Part shown: piece after piece, positions 27,109 through 35,734 of the stretch
How the letters are laid out: every line of letters begins with the position of its first letter
Position numbering within the stretch: position 1 is the first letter of the stretch
Assembly: GCF_008831545.1 (NCBI RefSeq)
Contig: NZ_CP044523.1
Location: 2,604,001-2,668,000, forward strand
Direction: 5' to 3'
Source of the DNA: Halorussus halophilus
GTDB lineage: Archaea > Halobacteriota > Halobacteria > Halobacteriales > Haladaptataceae
Length of the DNA stretch: 64,000 nucleotides
Notes under the pieces: generated by a model
Databases searched by the model: none
The model's input: the letters and a program-made list of their open reading frames with translations, nothing else
Told to the model about the DNA's origin: nothing
Program-made: the position numbers and the translations under genes

Positions 27109-27114
27109 TTTAAG
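27109..27114 (+). promoter_or_regulatory. TATA-like box of aspS
   Basis: TTTAAG is centred about 27 bases before the ATG at 27139. It decides the start: the in-frame ATG at 27100 would lie upstream of the box. Confidence 0.55.
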
Positions 27115-27138
27115 ACGACGCCCAAGAAACCCGGAGGT

Positions 27139-28440
27139 ATGGAAGACCGCACCTACACAGCGGACGCCGAACCCGGCGAGACGGCGACGGTAGCCGGTTG
27201 GGCCCACGAGATCCGCGACCTCGGTGGCATCGCATTCCTCATCGTTCGGGACACGACCGGCAAGATTCAGGTCAAGTTCGAGAAGGACGAGATGGACGAA
27301 GACCTCGTGGAAACCGGTCTCGACGTCTCCCGCGAGAGCGTCGTGAAGATTACCGGCGAGGTCAAAGAAGAACCGCGCGCACCGACCGACGTGGAAGTCG
27401 TGCCGGAGTCCATCGAAGTCGTCGCGCCTGCCGACCCGGAACTGCCGCTGGACCCCTCCGGCAAGGTGGACGCCGACCTCTCGACGCGACTCGACAACCG
27501 CACGCTCGACCTGCGCAAAGACGAGGTGCAAGCCATCTTCGAGATTCGCGCAGAAGTCCTCCGCTCGGTTCGTGACGCCTTCCGCAACCTCGGCGGTACG
27601 GAAATCAACACGCCGAAAATCGTCGCGACAGGGACCGAAGGCGGCACCGAGCTGTTCCCCATCACGTACTTCGGTCAGGAAGCGTTCATGAACCAGTCGC
27701 CACAGCTGTTCAAACAGCTGATGGTCGGCTCCGGACTCGAACGCGTCTTCGAAGTCGGCCCCATCTTCCGCGCCGAGGAGCACAACACGCCGCGGCACCT
27801 CAACGAAGCGACCTCCATCGACTTCGAGAGCGCGTTCTACGACCACGAGGACGCGATGGACGCCTGCGAGCAGGTCGTCAAGGCCGCCTACGAGGGCGTC
27901 GCCGAGAACTGCCAAGACGAACTCGAAGCACTCGGCTACGAGGACTTCGAGGCTCCGTCGGGCGAGTTCCCGCGACTCACCTACGAGGAAGCCATCGAGC
28001 GCATCAACGCGACGGGCGAACTCGACGAGCAACTTGTCTGGGGCGACGACCTCCCGACCGAGGGCGAGAAGGCGCTCGGCGCGGACGTCGGCAGCCACTA
28101 CTTCATCACCGACTGGCCCAGCGAAATCAAGCCGTTCTACATCAAGGACCACGACGACGACCCGCAACTCTCGACCGGGTTCGACATGATGGCCCCGAAC
28201 ATGGAACTCGTCTCGGGCGGCCAGCGTGAACACCGCTACGAGAAGCTGGTCGAAGGCTTCGAACAGCAGGGACTCGACCCCGAGTCGTTCGACTACTACA
28301 CGAAGATGTTCAAGTACGGCATGCCGCCCCACGCAGGCTGGGGTCTCGGTGGCGAGCGTCTCATCATGACGATGCTCGGTCTGGAGAACATCCGTGAAGC
28401 GGTTCTGTTCCCGCGAGATCGTCAGCGGCTGAGTCCGTAG
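27139..28440 (+). CDS. aspS: Aspartyl-tRNA synthetase, archaeal type, probably non-discriminating
   Basis: The 433-residue class IIb synthetase charges tRNA(Asp) and, in the non-discriminating form, tRNA(Asn). The N-terminal OB fold (about 1-110) has [21 protein letters not shown]. Motif 1 to 3 regions include the [18 protein letters not shown] segment, [26 protein letters not shown] [31 protein letters not shown] (motif 2) and [23 protein letters not shown] (motif 3, split here at LIMTMLG). As I recall, His in GWAHE and Pro in [10 protein letters not shown] mark relaxed archaeal AspRS, where tRNA(Asp)-only enzymes have Trp and Lys. That fits gatB nearby. The start at 27139 gives the normal archaeal length. 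Confidence 0.95.
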   Translation: MEDRTYTADAEPGETATVAGWAHEIRDLGGIAFLIVRDTTGKIQVKFEKDEMDEDLVETGLDVSRESVVKITGEVKEEPRAPTDVEVVPESIEVVAPADPELPLDPSGKVDADLSTRLDNRTLDLRKDEVQAIFEIRAEVLRSVRDAFRNLGGTEINTPKIVATGTEGGTELFPITYFGQEAFMNQSPQLFKQLMVGSGLERVFEVGPIFRAEEHNTPRHLNEATSIDFESAFYDHEDAMDACEQVVKAAYEGVAENCQDELEALGYEDFEAPSGEFPRLTYEEAIERINATGELDEQLVWGDDLPTEGEKALGADVGSHYFITDWPSEIKPFYIKDHDDDPQLSTGFDMMAPNMELVSGGQREHRYEKLVEGFEQQGLDPESFDYYTKMFKYGMPPHAGWGLGGERLIMTMLGLENIREAVLFPRDRQRLSP

Positions 28441-28493
28441 AGCCGGTTTTCGGTTACTCTTCTTTCTGGCGTCCGTAACCTTGTCTACGGCGA

Positions 28494-28991
28494 TTACAGG
28501 TCCTTTACTGCCTCGGCATCGTCTTCCAAGTCCGCTGGAGACATCCACGACAAATCCTGTTCGACGCGGTTCGGCAACCACGTCTCGTGCAGATGCACCC
28601 ACTCGACGCCGTTCGGCGTCCCTTCTTTTTCGCGGAACAGAACACTGCTCAGTCTGCCTTCCCACTGGCTCCCCTGTCGTTGCCACTCCTCGTAGGTCAG
28701 CAGACAGCTATCCTCGCGCTCGAAGCGGGTCCTGACGTTCTCGATTCGGATTCGAAAGCCGGGGTCCGAATCGTCGGCGGCGAGCGACCCGTGCCCGTTT
28801 CTGAGGTCCGACCGAATCGCTGTCCCACTCCGGCGCTCTCCGGAGGGCGAGACGATTTCGAACTCGTCGGGAAGCACCGCTTCGGCGCGCTCGAACTGTT
28901 CGTCCGTCTGGTCGAGACTGCCGCCTAACCATCCTTCCAAGAAGTCGTGGAACGCGACGATTTCTCGCTCGGCGTCGTCTACGAGGGTCAT
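28494..28991 (-). CDS. NTF2-like (SnoaL/DUF4440-type) protein
   Basis: The protein has 165 residues from the ATG at 28991. The opening helix pair (REIVAFHDFLEGWLGGSLDQ), the central mixed region with a glycine-rich turn and strands FRIRIENVRTRFERED, CLLTYEEWQRQG and LSSVLFREKEG, and the final strand WVHLHETWLP match the cone-shaped NTF2-like fold. These small proteins act as enzymes (isomerases, cyclases) or as binding and scaffold modules; no catalytic residues can be named here. It diverges from the pantoate kinase gene and converges on aspS. Confidence 0.7.
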   Translation of the reverse strand: MTLVDDAEREIVAFHDFLEGWLGGSLDQTDEQFERAEAVLPDEFEIVSPSGERRSGTAIRSDLRNGHGSLAADDSDPGFRIRIENVRTRFEREDSCLLTYEEWQRQGSQWEGRLSSVLFREKEGTPNGVEWVHLHETWLPNRVEQDLSWMSPADLEDDAEAVKDL

Positions 28992-29086
28992 CGATAGCGA
29001 GTCGTCCGCGGAGTCACTTATCTTTCGACCAGAAGCATCAACCCGATTCTGCAACCCTTAAAAACCCGCGACGCCACCTGCGAGAT

Positions 29087-29923
29087 ATGAACGGCAAGTC
29101 GGCGCGGGCGTTCGTGCCGGGTCACGTCACGGGCTTTTTCAGCGTCCACGACTCCGAAGACCCCGAGCAGGCAGGCTCTCGCGGTGCGGGCGTCACTCTC
29201 TCGGACGGCGTCACCGTCGAACTCGAAGCGGCCGCGGAGACGACGATGCAACTGAACGACGAACCGGCGGCTATCGAGGCCGCGACGCGCGTGCTGGACG
29301 CGCTCGAAGTCGATGCCGACGTGGTCGCGCGAACTGACCTCCCCGTCGGCGCGGGCTTTGGCGTCTCCGGCGCAACCGCGCTCGGCACCGCACTCGCCGC
29401 GAACGAGGCGTTCGACTGCGGGCGCTCGGAGAACGAACTGGTCAGCATCGCCCACGCGGCGGAGGTCGAGTCCGGCACGGGACTCGGCGACGTGGTCGCG
29501 CAAGCACGGGGTGGCGTCCCCATCCGCCTCGACCCCGGTGCGCCAGACTACGGCCGCCTCGACGGCGTCCCCGTACGCACGCGAGTCGAGTATCTCACCC
29601 TCGGCGAGCGCTCGACTGAGGACGTGCTGGCGGGCAACACCGACCACCTCTCGGAAGTCGGCGTGGACATGCTGGTCGAACTGGTGAACGAACCGACCCT
29701 AGAGACGTTCGTGGACCTCTCGTGGGAGTTCAGCAAGGAAGCGGACCTGCTCGCGACAGAGGTCGAGGAGGTCATCGACGACGTGCGCGCCGAGGGCGGC
29801 CAAGCGGCGATGGCGATGCTCGGCGAGACAGTGTTCGCGCTGGGGACTGGGCTGACTGACGCGGGGTACGATGCTGTGTCGTGTGAGACCCATCCAGCGG
29901 GCGCGACGCTGGAGATGGAGTAG
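29087..29923 (+). CDS. Pantoate kinase (archaeal CoA pathway, GHMP superfamily)
   Basis: This kinase phosphorylates pantoate to 4-phosphopantoate, the archaeal replacement for the bacterial order of panC/coaA steps. The 278-residue protein has the GHMP ATP-loop LPVGAGFGVSGATALG at about residue 86, an N-terminal RAFVPGHVTGFFSVHD segment and the C-terminal GHMP-C region. Its sequence style matches archaeal pantoate kinase rather than mevalonate or homoserine kinase. A TTAAAA box lies about 27 bases before the ATG, so it is leaderless. Its partner, phosphopantothenate synthetase, follows at 30514 on the same strand, separated by repeat copy B. Confidence 0.9.
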   Translation: MNGKSARAFVPGHVTGFFSVHDSEDPEQAGSRGAGVTLSDGVTVELEAAAETTMQLNDEPAAIEAATRVLDALEVDADVVARTDLPVGAGFGVSGATALGTALAANEAFDCGRSENELVSIAHAAEVESGTGLGDVVAQARGGVPIRLDPGAPDYGRLDGVPVRTRVEYLTLGERSTEDVLAGNTDHLSEVGVDMLVELVNEPTLETFVDLSWEFSKEADLLATEVEEVIDDVRAEGGQAAMAMLGETVFALGTGLTDAGYDAVSCETHPAGATLEME

Positions 29924-29975
29924 GAGAGAGTTTTGGAGTGGTTTTTGGGGAGTCTACGACCGGTGAGGCGGGCGA

Positions 29976-30056
29976 CCGGAAACTGCGGGTGACACAAACC
30001 ACGGAAAACTGCCGGTGACACCAACCATCCGAAACAGCCGGTGAGACAAACCACGG
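29976..30056 (+). repeat. Three tandem units of about 27 bases upstream of repeat copy B
   Basis: Three imperfect units share the core GGTGACACAAACCACG (second unit GGTGACACCAACCATC, third GGTGAGACAAACCACG), each preceded by GAAACTG-, GAAAACTG- or GAAACAG-like sequence. The same unit occurs once before copy D at 52937-52955 (GGCCGGTGACACAAATCACG). There is no unique sequence between units and only three copies, so this is not a CRISPR array. It is part of the extended module of the dispersed repeat. Confidence 0.6.
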
Positions 30057-30065
30057 GGTGGGACT

Positions 30066-30185
30066 GAAAGGGGCCGTCCGGTCGCGTCCGCAGAACGTGG
30101 TCGTCTGACCGACCCCTATCCGCGACGGCCGTTGCGGAGAGGAGCGGATATGTCGGTCAGCGACCGCGACCGGACGGGGGCTTTC
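30066..30185 (+). other. Long nested hairpin (about 120 bases) in the module upstream of copy B
   Basis: Outer arms of 21 bases at 30066-30086 (beginning GAAAGGGGCCGTCC) and 30165-30185 (ending GGGGGCTTTC) pair with two mismatches. Inside, CTGACCGAC (30105-30113) pairs with GTCGGTCAG (30152-30160), TATCCGC (30117-30123) with GCGGATA (30144-30150), and CGCGAC with GTTGCG at the tip (30121-30136). The whole stretch therefore folds into one extended rod. Copy D at 52966-52993 has the same ends with the rod collapsed to a few bases, so the rod is an expandable part of the element. Confidence 0.65.
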
Positions 30186-30215
30186 GAGGAAGAAACTGGG
30201 GTGTGAATCACTGTT

Positions 30216-30429
30216 ACGTAGCACCGACGAACGCAGTGAGGTAGCTACTCCCGATACCTAGGAGACCGCACAGCACCGCGACGGCCACACACCTCCCCAA
30301 CCGATTCGCTCACGTTCGTTCGCTCATCCACCGGAGGACAAACCGCGTCCGCCGAGCCTGCGCTCGCTTCGCTCACGCAGACCTCGCGCGACGTTCGGCA
30401 CGACACGAGGTCGTGCCAGCGCGCGCCGG
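30216..30429 (-). repeat. Dispersed structured intergenic repeat, copy B
   Basis: It reads on the minus strand like the other copies: GGCGCGCGCTGGCACGAC, hairpin GGCACGAC/GTCGTGCC, CGCGCGAGG, a GC-rich region with CTGCG/CGCAG, GTGGATGAGCGAACGAACG, CGGTTGGGGAGGTGTGTGG, CGGTGCTGTGCGGTC, TAGGTATCGGGAGTAGCTAC and CACTGCGTTCGTCGGTGCTA. It is the best-preserved copy together with C1. It lies between the pantoate kinase and phosphopantothenate synthetase genes, a pair often adjacent in archaea, and follows a long hairpin module. No coding function is likely. Confidence 0.8.
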
Positions 30430-30513
30430 GTGGACACCGAACTCGCAATCACAAACAAGTACCCCTCACCGAAAACGAACTAATTTTTCCCCTCACCGTT
30501 CCAAACGCCGCCA

Positions 30514-31257
30514 ATGACCGAGATACCCGAGGACCACCCGCGGTACGAGTCGCTCCTCACGCGCCATCGAATCGAGGAGGGCGTCGAGAAGGGAATCACC
30601 AGCAAGCAGGGTCTCATCGCGCAGGGGCGCGGCGAGGCGTTCGACTACCTCCTCGGCGAGCGAACGACCGAGAGCGCCGCCGAAGCAGAGCGGGCCGCCG
30701 CCGCCAAGCTCCTGCTCGCCGACCACGCCGTCCTCTCGGTGAACGGCAACGTCGCCGCGCTCGTTCCGGGGGAAACCGTCGAACTGGCCGAGGCCGTCGG
30801 TGCCGACATCGAGGTCAACCTGTTCAACCGCACCGAAGCGCGCATGCAGGCTATCGCCGACCACCTGCACGAACACGGCGCGGCGGACGTGAAGGGACTC
30901 GCCGCGGACGCGCTGATTCCCGGCATCGACCACGAGCGCGCGAAGGTAGACGAGGACGGCATCTACGACGCCGACGTGGTCGTCGTCCCCCTCGAAGACG
31001 GCGACCGGGCGGAAGCACTCGCCGAGATGGGCAAAACCGAACTCGTCATCGACCTCAACCCGATGTCGCGCTCCGCTCAAACTGCGACGATTCCAATCGT
31101 AGACAACGTGATTCGCGCCGTACCGAACATGACCGAGTACGCTCGGGAGTTACAGAACACCTCCCGCGAGGAACTGGAAGCTATCGTCGCGGAGTTCGAC
31201 CGCGAGGAAGCACTCGAAGCCGCAGAACGGGCGATTCGGCAGGGCGACCTCGACTGA
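30514..31257 (+). CDS. 4-phosphopantoate--beta-alanine ligase (phosphopantothenate synthetase)
   Basis: This archaeal enzyme joins 4-phosphopantoate and beta-alanine to make 4'-phosphopantothenate using ATP, the step after pantoate kinase. The 247-residue protein opens EIPEDHPRYESLLTRHRIEE and contains LSVNGNVAALVPGETVELAE, VEVNLFNRTEAR-like EVNLFNRTEARMQAI, LIPGIDHERAKVDEDGIYDA and VIDLNPMSRSAQTA, all typical of the DUF137 family. The AT-rich TAATTTTT sequence about 30 bases upstream of the ATG gives a leaderless promoter, so despite the shared pathway the two CoA genes have separate starts here. Confidence 0.92.
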   Translation: MTEIPEDHPRYESLLTRHRIEEGVEKGITSKQGLIAQGRGEAFDYLLGERTTESAAEAERAAAAKLLLADHAVLSVNGNVAALVPGETVELAEAVGADIEVNLFNRTEARMQAIADHLHEHGAADVKGLAADALIPGIDHERAKVDEDGIYDADVVVVPLEDGDRAEALAEMGKTELVIDLNPMSRSAQTATIPIVDNVIRAVPNMTEYARELQNTSREELEAIVAEFDREEALEAAERAIRQGDLD

Positions 31258-31353
31258 GGAGTCGCCCGCCGTAGAACAGCATTTTTCTTCTATCGAACAC
31301 TACAGACAATTGATTCGAATGACTCCGCGACACACTTCCCCGGAGGGTCTCCA

Positions 31354-33756
31354 GTGACCGCCCAGAACGTCGGGTACGTGGACCGCACGCTCCCGGACGT
31401 TCCTGCCGTCCTCGACGCACTGTCGGAACTCGACGAGTCACTCCCCGACGAACGACTCGTCCGGCTCTGTCGCGTTCTCTACCCCGCAATCAGGGTCCGC
31501 GTGGCGTACAGTCCCAGCGGCGACCCCCAGTCCGTGACGACCACCACGGACGTGCTGGTCGATGGCCGCGGGAGAGATCGAAACTCCCACCTCGCACCAT
31601 ACGCCGAGGAAGCGTCTGCGCCCCAGTCCGTCTCGGTCGCCGACCACTACGACCTCGGGACGGACGCCGGTCCGGAATCGACGCTCTCGCTCGACTTCGA
31701 CTGCTCGGACCGCGATGCGGTGCAGGCGGTCGAAGATGCAGTACGGGACTCCAAAGCAAACACCGACCTCCACCAACAGTTCGGTCTCCCCGAGAACTTC
31801 GACCCCGACGGCTTCGCAGGTATCGAGGACGCGACCCGGCTCTACCTGCCGTTCTGGATTGCAGAGTTCGCCGACGGCACGCCCGACGACGACCGCATCC
31901 TCGCGCTGCGGGACATCGACTGGATAGGCGGCGACGGCCCGGCCAAAGAAGCGGCGTGGCTCTCCTCGCTCGTCGCGCGAGACAGCGAACTGCTCTCCCA
32001 AATCCGGACGATTCCGGAACTCAGCGACCAGACTCGCGAGGCGGGCCGCGAAGTCGTCGTTCCAGACGACGTAGAGCTATCAGTTTCCTCCGTCCTCGAG
32101 GCGAATCCCGACCGCTGTTTCGCCGACGTGGGCGGCATGGAGGAGCTGAAATCGACGTTGACCGAACTCGTCGTAGACCCGTTGGCGGAACCGGAGAAGT
32201 ACGAGCGCTACGACCTCGGTGTGACTAACGGCGTGCTGTTCCACGGCCCGCCGGGGTGTGGCAAGACCTACGTCGCGGAAGCACTCGCTGGTGAACTCGA
32301 CCGCCACTTCCTCGAAATCTCGCCGAGCGACCTGACCAGCAAGTGGGTCGGCGAAGCGGCCGACAACGTCGCCGACCTCTTCGACGTCGCCCGTGCCAAC
32401 TCGCCCTGCCTCGTCTTCATCGACGAAATCGACGCCGTCGCCAGCGACCGCGGTGGCCAGATGACCAACACCGAGCAGCAGATGGTCAACCAGTTGCTGA
32501 CCGAATTGGAGGGCGCGAGCGACGACGACGTGGTCGTCCTCGCCGCGACGAACCTCGTTGACGACGTGGACGGCGCGATCTTACGCTCGGGACGCTTCGA
32601 CGAGCGTATCGAAGTACCGCCGCCGGACGCCGACGCCCGCGAGGCGATTTTGGACGTACATCTCGCCGGGCGACCCACGGTCGAGGACCTGTCGCTCACA
32701 GAGGCCGTGAGGCGGACAGAGGGCTACGCCGCCAGCGACCTCGAACTCGTCGCAGAGCGCGCAGCGCGCGCCGCACTCGCCGACGACGCGGACATCGACG
32801 CCGACCACCTTGGGAGCGGAATCGAGGAGGTCGAAACGTCGATTCCCTCGTGGCTGGACCGCTACGACCACGTCGAGTTGGGTGCAGGTGCGAGCGAGCG
32901 AGACGACGGTCTGAGCGTGCCCGCCAGCGTCTCACTGCCCGCCACGGAACTCATCGACCCCGCGCCCTCGCGGGACTTCGACGGCGTGCCCGGCATGGAA
33001 CGGGAGACGACGACGCTCCGCGAGCGCGTGCTGGACCCAATCGAGCGCGCCGAGCAGTACGAGTCCTACGGCGTCGAGTCGCTCTCCGGCGTGCTACTCT
33101 ACGGCCCGCCGGGGTGTGGCAAAACGTTCCTCAGTCGCGCCGCCGCGGGCGAACTCGGGTGGCACTTCCTGCGCGTCACCCCGACCCAACTGGCCGTCGA
33201 GTGGGAAGGGTCGCCCGCCGAGAACGTCGGCGAGGCGTTCGAACTCGCCGAGGCGAACGCGCCCTGTCTCGTGTTCTTGGACGACTTGGACGCGCTCGCG
33301 CCTACTGGCCGGAACGGCGGCGAGGGCGGTGTCACGCACCGACTCGCCGCAGAATTGGCGGCGGTCCCCGAGGACGTGCTGGTCGTCGGCGCGACCCACC
33401 TCGTCGAAGACGTCGCCGATTCGGTCCTCCGCGCTGGCTGTTTCGACGAGCGAATCGAGGTCCCGCCGCCGAGTCGGGCGACCTGCGAGGCAGTCCTACA
33501 GACGGCCGTAGACGAGCGATTGATTGGCGACGTCGAGTGGGAACGCGTGACCGAGCAAGCAGTCGGGCATTCCGTTGGAGACCTCCGCTTGGTCGCCGAG
33601 AGTGCAGCGCGCGCCGCGCTACGGGACGACCACACCGCGACGACCGAGGACTTCCTCGCCGCACTCGACTCGGTCGGCTCATCGATTGCCGACTGGCACG
33701 CCCGAGGCCGGTACGCCGAGAGCGAGTTCGGCTCTGATTTGCGGAACGTGCGCTGA
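31354..33756 (+). CDS. Double-AAA ATPase (CDC48-related) with non-standard N-terminus and degenerate second domain
   Basis: The protein has 800 residues from a GTG with GGAGGG about 8 bases upstream. Two AAA modules are present. D1 (about 250-490) has Walker A GPPGCGKT (298), Walker B LVFIDEID (353) and an intact arginine-finger region ILRSGRFDERIEV. D2 (about 540-780) has Walker A GPPGCGKT (584), but Walker B reads LVFLDDLD (Asp replaces the catalytic Glu) and the finger region reads VLRAGCFDERIEV (Arg to Cys). The pore segment SKWVGEA of D1 becomes VEWEGSP in D2. Residues 1-245 lack the CDC48 double-psi-barrel and contain an unknown mixed region (RLYLPFWIAEF). A protein-unfolding or remodelling role is likely; substrate unknown. 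Confidence 0.88.
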   Translation: MTAQNVGYVDRTLPDVPAVLDALSELDESLPDERLVRLCRVLYPAIRVRVAYSPSGDPQSVTTTTDVLVDGRGRDRNSHLAPYAEEASAPQSVSVADHYDLGTDAGPESTLSLDFDCSDRDAVQAVEDAVRDSKANTDLHQQFGLPENFDPDGFAGIEDATRLYLPFWIAEFADGTPDDDRILALRDIDWIGGDGPAKEAAWLSSLVARDSELLSQIRTIPELSDQTREAGREVVVPDDVELSVSSVLEANPDRCFADVGGMEELKSTLTELVVDPLAEPEKYERYDLGVTNGVLFHGPPGCGKTYVAEALAGELDRHFLEISPSDLTSKWVGEAADNVADLFDVARANSPCLVFIDEIDAVASDRGGQMTNTEQQMVNQLLTELEGASDDDVVVLAATNLVDDVDGAILRSGRFDERIEVPPPDADAREAILDVHLAGRPTVEDLSLTEAVRRTEGYAASDLELVAERAARAALADDADIDADHLGSGIEEVETSIPSWLDRYDHVELGAGASERDDGLSVPASVSLPATELIDPAPSRDFDGVPGMERETTTLRERVLDPIERAEQYESYGVESLSGVLLYGPPGCGKTFLSRAAAGELGWHFLRVTPTQLAVEWEGSPAENVGEAFELAEANAPCLVFLDDLDALAPTGRNGGEGGVTHRLAAELAAVPEDVLVVGATHLVEDVADSVLRAGCFDERIEVPPPSRATCEAVLQTAVDERLIGDVEWERVTEQAVGHSVGDLRLVAESAARAALRDDHTATTEDFLAALDSVGSSIADWHARGRYAESEFGSDLRNVR

Positions 33757-33781
33757 GAACGCTATTTTATTACCCCACTCG

Positions 33782-34459
33782 TCACTCGATTTTCCCGCCA
33801 GTCACCCGCACCACGCCGAGCGCGTGTTCGGTATGACTCGTCTCGCTCGCGCGTTCGCGCAAGGCGCGGCGCGCGTCCACGACTCGCCTGTCGAGCAAGG
33901 TCCACGGCGGTTCCGAGTAGCGGTCCATCCCCTCTGGCGAGGAGGCGACAACGAGGCCGCGAAACGCCTGATTGACCGGCCACGCGAACCAACGCGTGCT
34001 CTGACCTGCGTCGAGGAGAGCGAGCGACCCGCCGGGCGCGAGCATGTCCGCCCACCGATGCACTTCGGTCTCGGGGTCGCCGAGCATCCCGACGACGAAG
34101 GTAGCTAAGATTGCATCGGGTGGCTCTAGAAACTCGGTTTCGGTCGCGTCAGCCTGTACGACGTGGACGTTCCGCCAGCCTTCGCGTTCGATTCGGTTGC
34201 GGGCCGGTGCGAGCATTCCCCGAGTGAAATCGACGCCGACGACTCGGCCCTCGGGACCGACTCGCTCGCGCAGGTGCGGGAAGTTCGCCCCGGTGCCACA
34301 GCCCATCTCTACGACCGTATCGCCGGATTCGAGCGCGAGCGCGTCCGCCGCGCGAGCGCGCAATCTGCCGAGTCCGGGCGTCTCACGTGCCAGCCAGTCG
34401 TAGAGGGCGGCCCACCGCCCGTAGAACTGCTGGGCCGCCGTCGTCGCGTCCTTCGACAT
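33782..34459 (-). CDS. Class I SAM-dependent methyltransferase
   Basis: The protein has 225 residues. The SAM-binding fold has motif I VVEMGCGTGANFPHL at about residue 49, motif II with the acidic VVGVDFTRGML, and motif III/IV VQADATETEFLEPPDAIL, followed by PGGSLALLDAG. The N-terminus FYGRWAALYDWLARETPGL is like UbiE/COQ5-type enzymes, so a small molecule or lipid is a likely substrate, not known. The ATG at 34459 is preferred to the in-frame upstream start at 34486. It diverges from the small PRC-type gene. Confidence 0.87.
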   Translation of the reverse strand: MSKDATTAAQQFYGRWAALYDWLARETPGLGRLRARAADALALESGDTVVEMGCGTGANFPHLRERVGPEGRVVGVDFTRGMLAPARNRIEREGWRNVHVVQADATETEFLEPPDAILATFVVGMLGDPETEVHRWADMLAPGGSLALLDAGQSTRWFAWPVNQAFRGLVVASSPEGMDRYSEPPWTLLDRRVVDARRALRERASETSHTEHALGVVRVTGGKIE

Positions 34460-34572
34460 GTTCGCGTGTAGGTCGGCTGGGGACAAAACGACTGAGGTCG
34501 GGCGAGGTCTCGAACCACCGACACAGAACGGCCACTGCCGTCTTTAGTCAGGGCGTCGAACTCCGTCGCGCC

Positions 34573-34815
34573 ATGGCATTCGCACTGACGGACGACGAGA
34601 TGGGGAAGCGAGTCGTAGACGCCGCGGGGACACGACTGGGCACGGTAGAGACGGTGCGTGACGGCGTCGCACACGTCAGCGCGGACGACGCGACGGTAGC
34701 GAAGATGCAGCGGGCGCTCGAAACGGGCGGGACCGGCGAGAATCGGTACGCGCTCGACGGAGACAGTATTGCCGAGATTACCGACGAGGAAGTCGTTCTC
34801 GATGCTGAGTACTGA
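34573..34815 (+). CDS. Small PRC-barrel-like protein
   Basis: The 80-residue protein has the beta-barrel pattern of the PRC family (FALTDDEMGKRVVDAAGTRL, then GTVETVRDGVAHVSADD, and SIAEITDEEVVLDAEY). PRC barrels are RNA- or protein-interaction modules; haloarchaea carry many small ones of unknown role. The start at 34573 follows a CCATGG context; a TTTAGT box lies about 31 bases upstream. Its stop is 3 bases from the stop of thiR on the opposite strand. Confidence 0.75.
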   Translation: MAFALTDDEMGKRVVDAAGTRLGTVETVRDGVAHVSADDATVAKMQRALETGGTGENRYALDGDSIAEITDEEVVLDAEY

Positions 34816-34818
34816 GTG

Positions 34819-35718
34819 TTACAACAGGCTCCGCGCCATCTCCGCGACGACTTCGGCGTCGTCGCCGAGCAGGTACGTGATGGGTTCGATGCCGTAGCCG
34901 CCGGTGTGGTACAGCACGTTGACGTTCGGATTTTCCCGGAGCGCGGCCCCGACAACCGCGTCTAAGTCGTCGTACTCGGCGTCGAACTCCGCGGTCTCGT
35001 AGCCCAATTCTTCGAGCGTCGCGACGAGGTCCGGGTCGTAACGAATGTTCAGTGCGGCGCGGGCGGAACTGCCGTTTCGGCGGGCCGCCAGCAGGAGTGA
35101 GGCGACGTGTTCGCTGACGCCGAACTCCGGGTCCGCCGGAATGGTCGCTCTGCCTTTCACGTCGAAGATGCGGCCCGGAACGCCAGCCACGTCGTCGATA
35201 CCGTCGGCGTCGGGCGTACACTCACAGAGGTTCGACCCGACCGCGGGGATGAGCGACGCAAACCCACTGGCGCTCTCGACGGCGCGGATGCCGCGCCGGA
35301 GCGAAGAACGCACGCGCTCGGTGACGCGCAGTTCGCCGTCGGGGTCGTGGACGTTGAAATCGCCGCCGTGGCCCGACAGTTCGGGCATCGCCAACTCGTG
35401 GAGTTCCGAGATGAGGTCGTGGTCTTCGAGGCGGCGAATCAGGATTTCGAGTTCGACCAGCGCTTCGACGCGACTCATCGTGCCGTCGGCGAGTCCCGAC
35501 CCGACCGTCTCGACCAGATTCTGGACTCGCTCGTCGTCGAGAAACCGGTCGTTGCGCTCGACTTCGCCGTTGGCGTACTTCGAGACCGCGCTCTGGCTGA
35601 TGCCCAGCAACTCGGCGACTTCGCTCTGGGTGAGTCCGCGTTCGCGGAGGTCCTCGGCGAGCATCGACCGAATCGTCGGCAGGAACTCCTCGACGACGAT
35701 TTCCTCGGCGAATTTCAT
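34819..35718 (-). CDS. thiR: Thiamine regulator ThiR (HTH plus ThiN-type domain)
   Basis: The protein has 299 residues. The N-terminal HTH (RERGLTQSEVAELLGISQSAVSKYANG) is Cro/C1-like. The C-terminal domain (about 125-299) is of the ThiN type, which in other archaea makes thiamine phosphate, for example SLRRGIRAVESASGFASLIP, VSEHVASLLLAARRNGS and YHTGGYGIEPITYLLG. In haloarchaea proteins with this layout repress thiamine synthesis and transport genes when thiamine phosphate is bound (established for ThiR; assigned here from the domain order). No thiamine gene lies in the window. It follows dcd by 16 bases, so the two may be co-transcribed. Confidence 0.9.
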   Translation of the reverse strand: MKFAEEIVVEEFLPTIRSMLAEDLRERGLTQSEVAELLGISQSAVSKYANGEVERNDRFLDDERVQNLVETVGSGLADGTMSRVEALVELEILIRRLEDHDLISELHELAMPELSGHGGDFNVHDPDGELRVTERVRSSLRRGIRAVESASGFASLIPAVGSNLCECTPDADGIDDVAGVPGRIFDVKGRATIPADPEFGVSEHVASLLLAARRNGSSARAALNIRYDPDLVATLEELGYETAEFDAEYDDLDAVVGAALRENPNVNVLYHTGGYGIEPITYLLGDDAEVVAEMARSLL

Positions 35719-35734
35719 CGCGTCTCACCGTCGC

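Noticed and set aside
27055..28686. Long open frame opposite aspS (543 codons)
   Set aside because: The reverse strand of high-G/C synthetase codons stays open by chance; no domain is visible and aspS is certain on the plus strand.
29976..30056. Short tandem units resembling a CRISPR array
   Set aside because: Only three imperfect units directly abut one another, without unique spacers; no cas genes are in the window.
30245..30448. Short open frames inside repeat copies B, C1 and D that share peptide pieces such as DERTNVSES
   Set aside because: The shared peptide pieces come from shared DNA of the repeat. Frames differ in length and start among copies and the hairpin stems change without keeping the peptide, so coding is unlikely.
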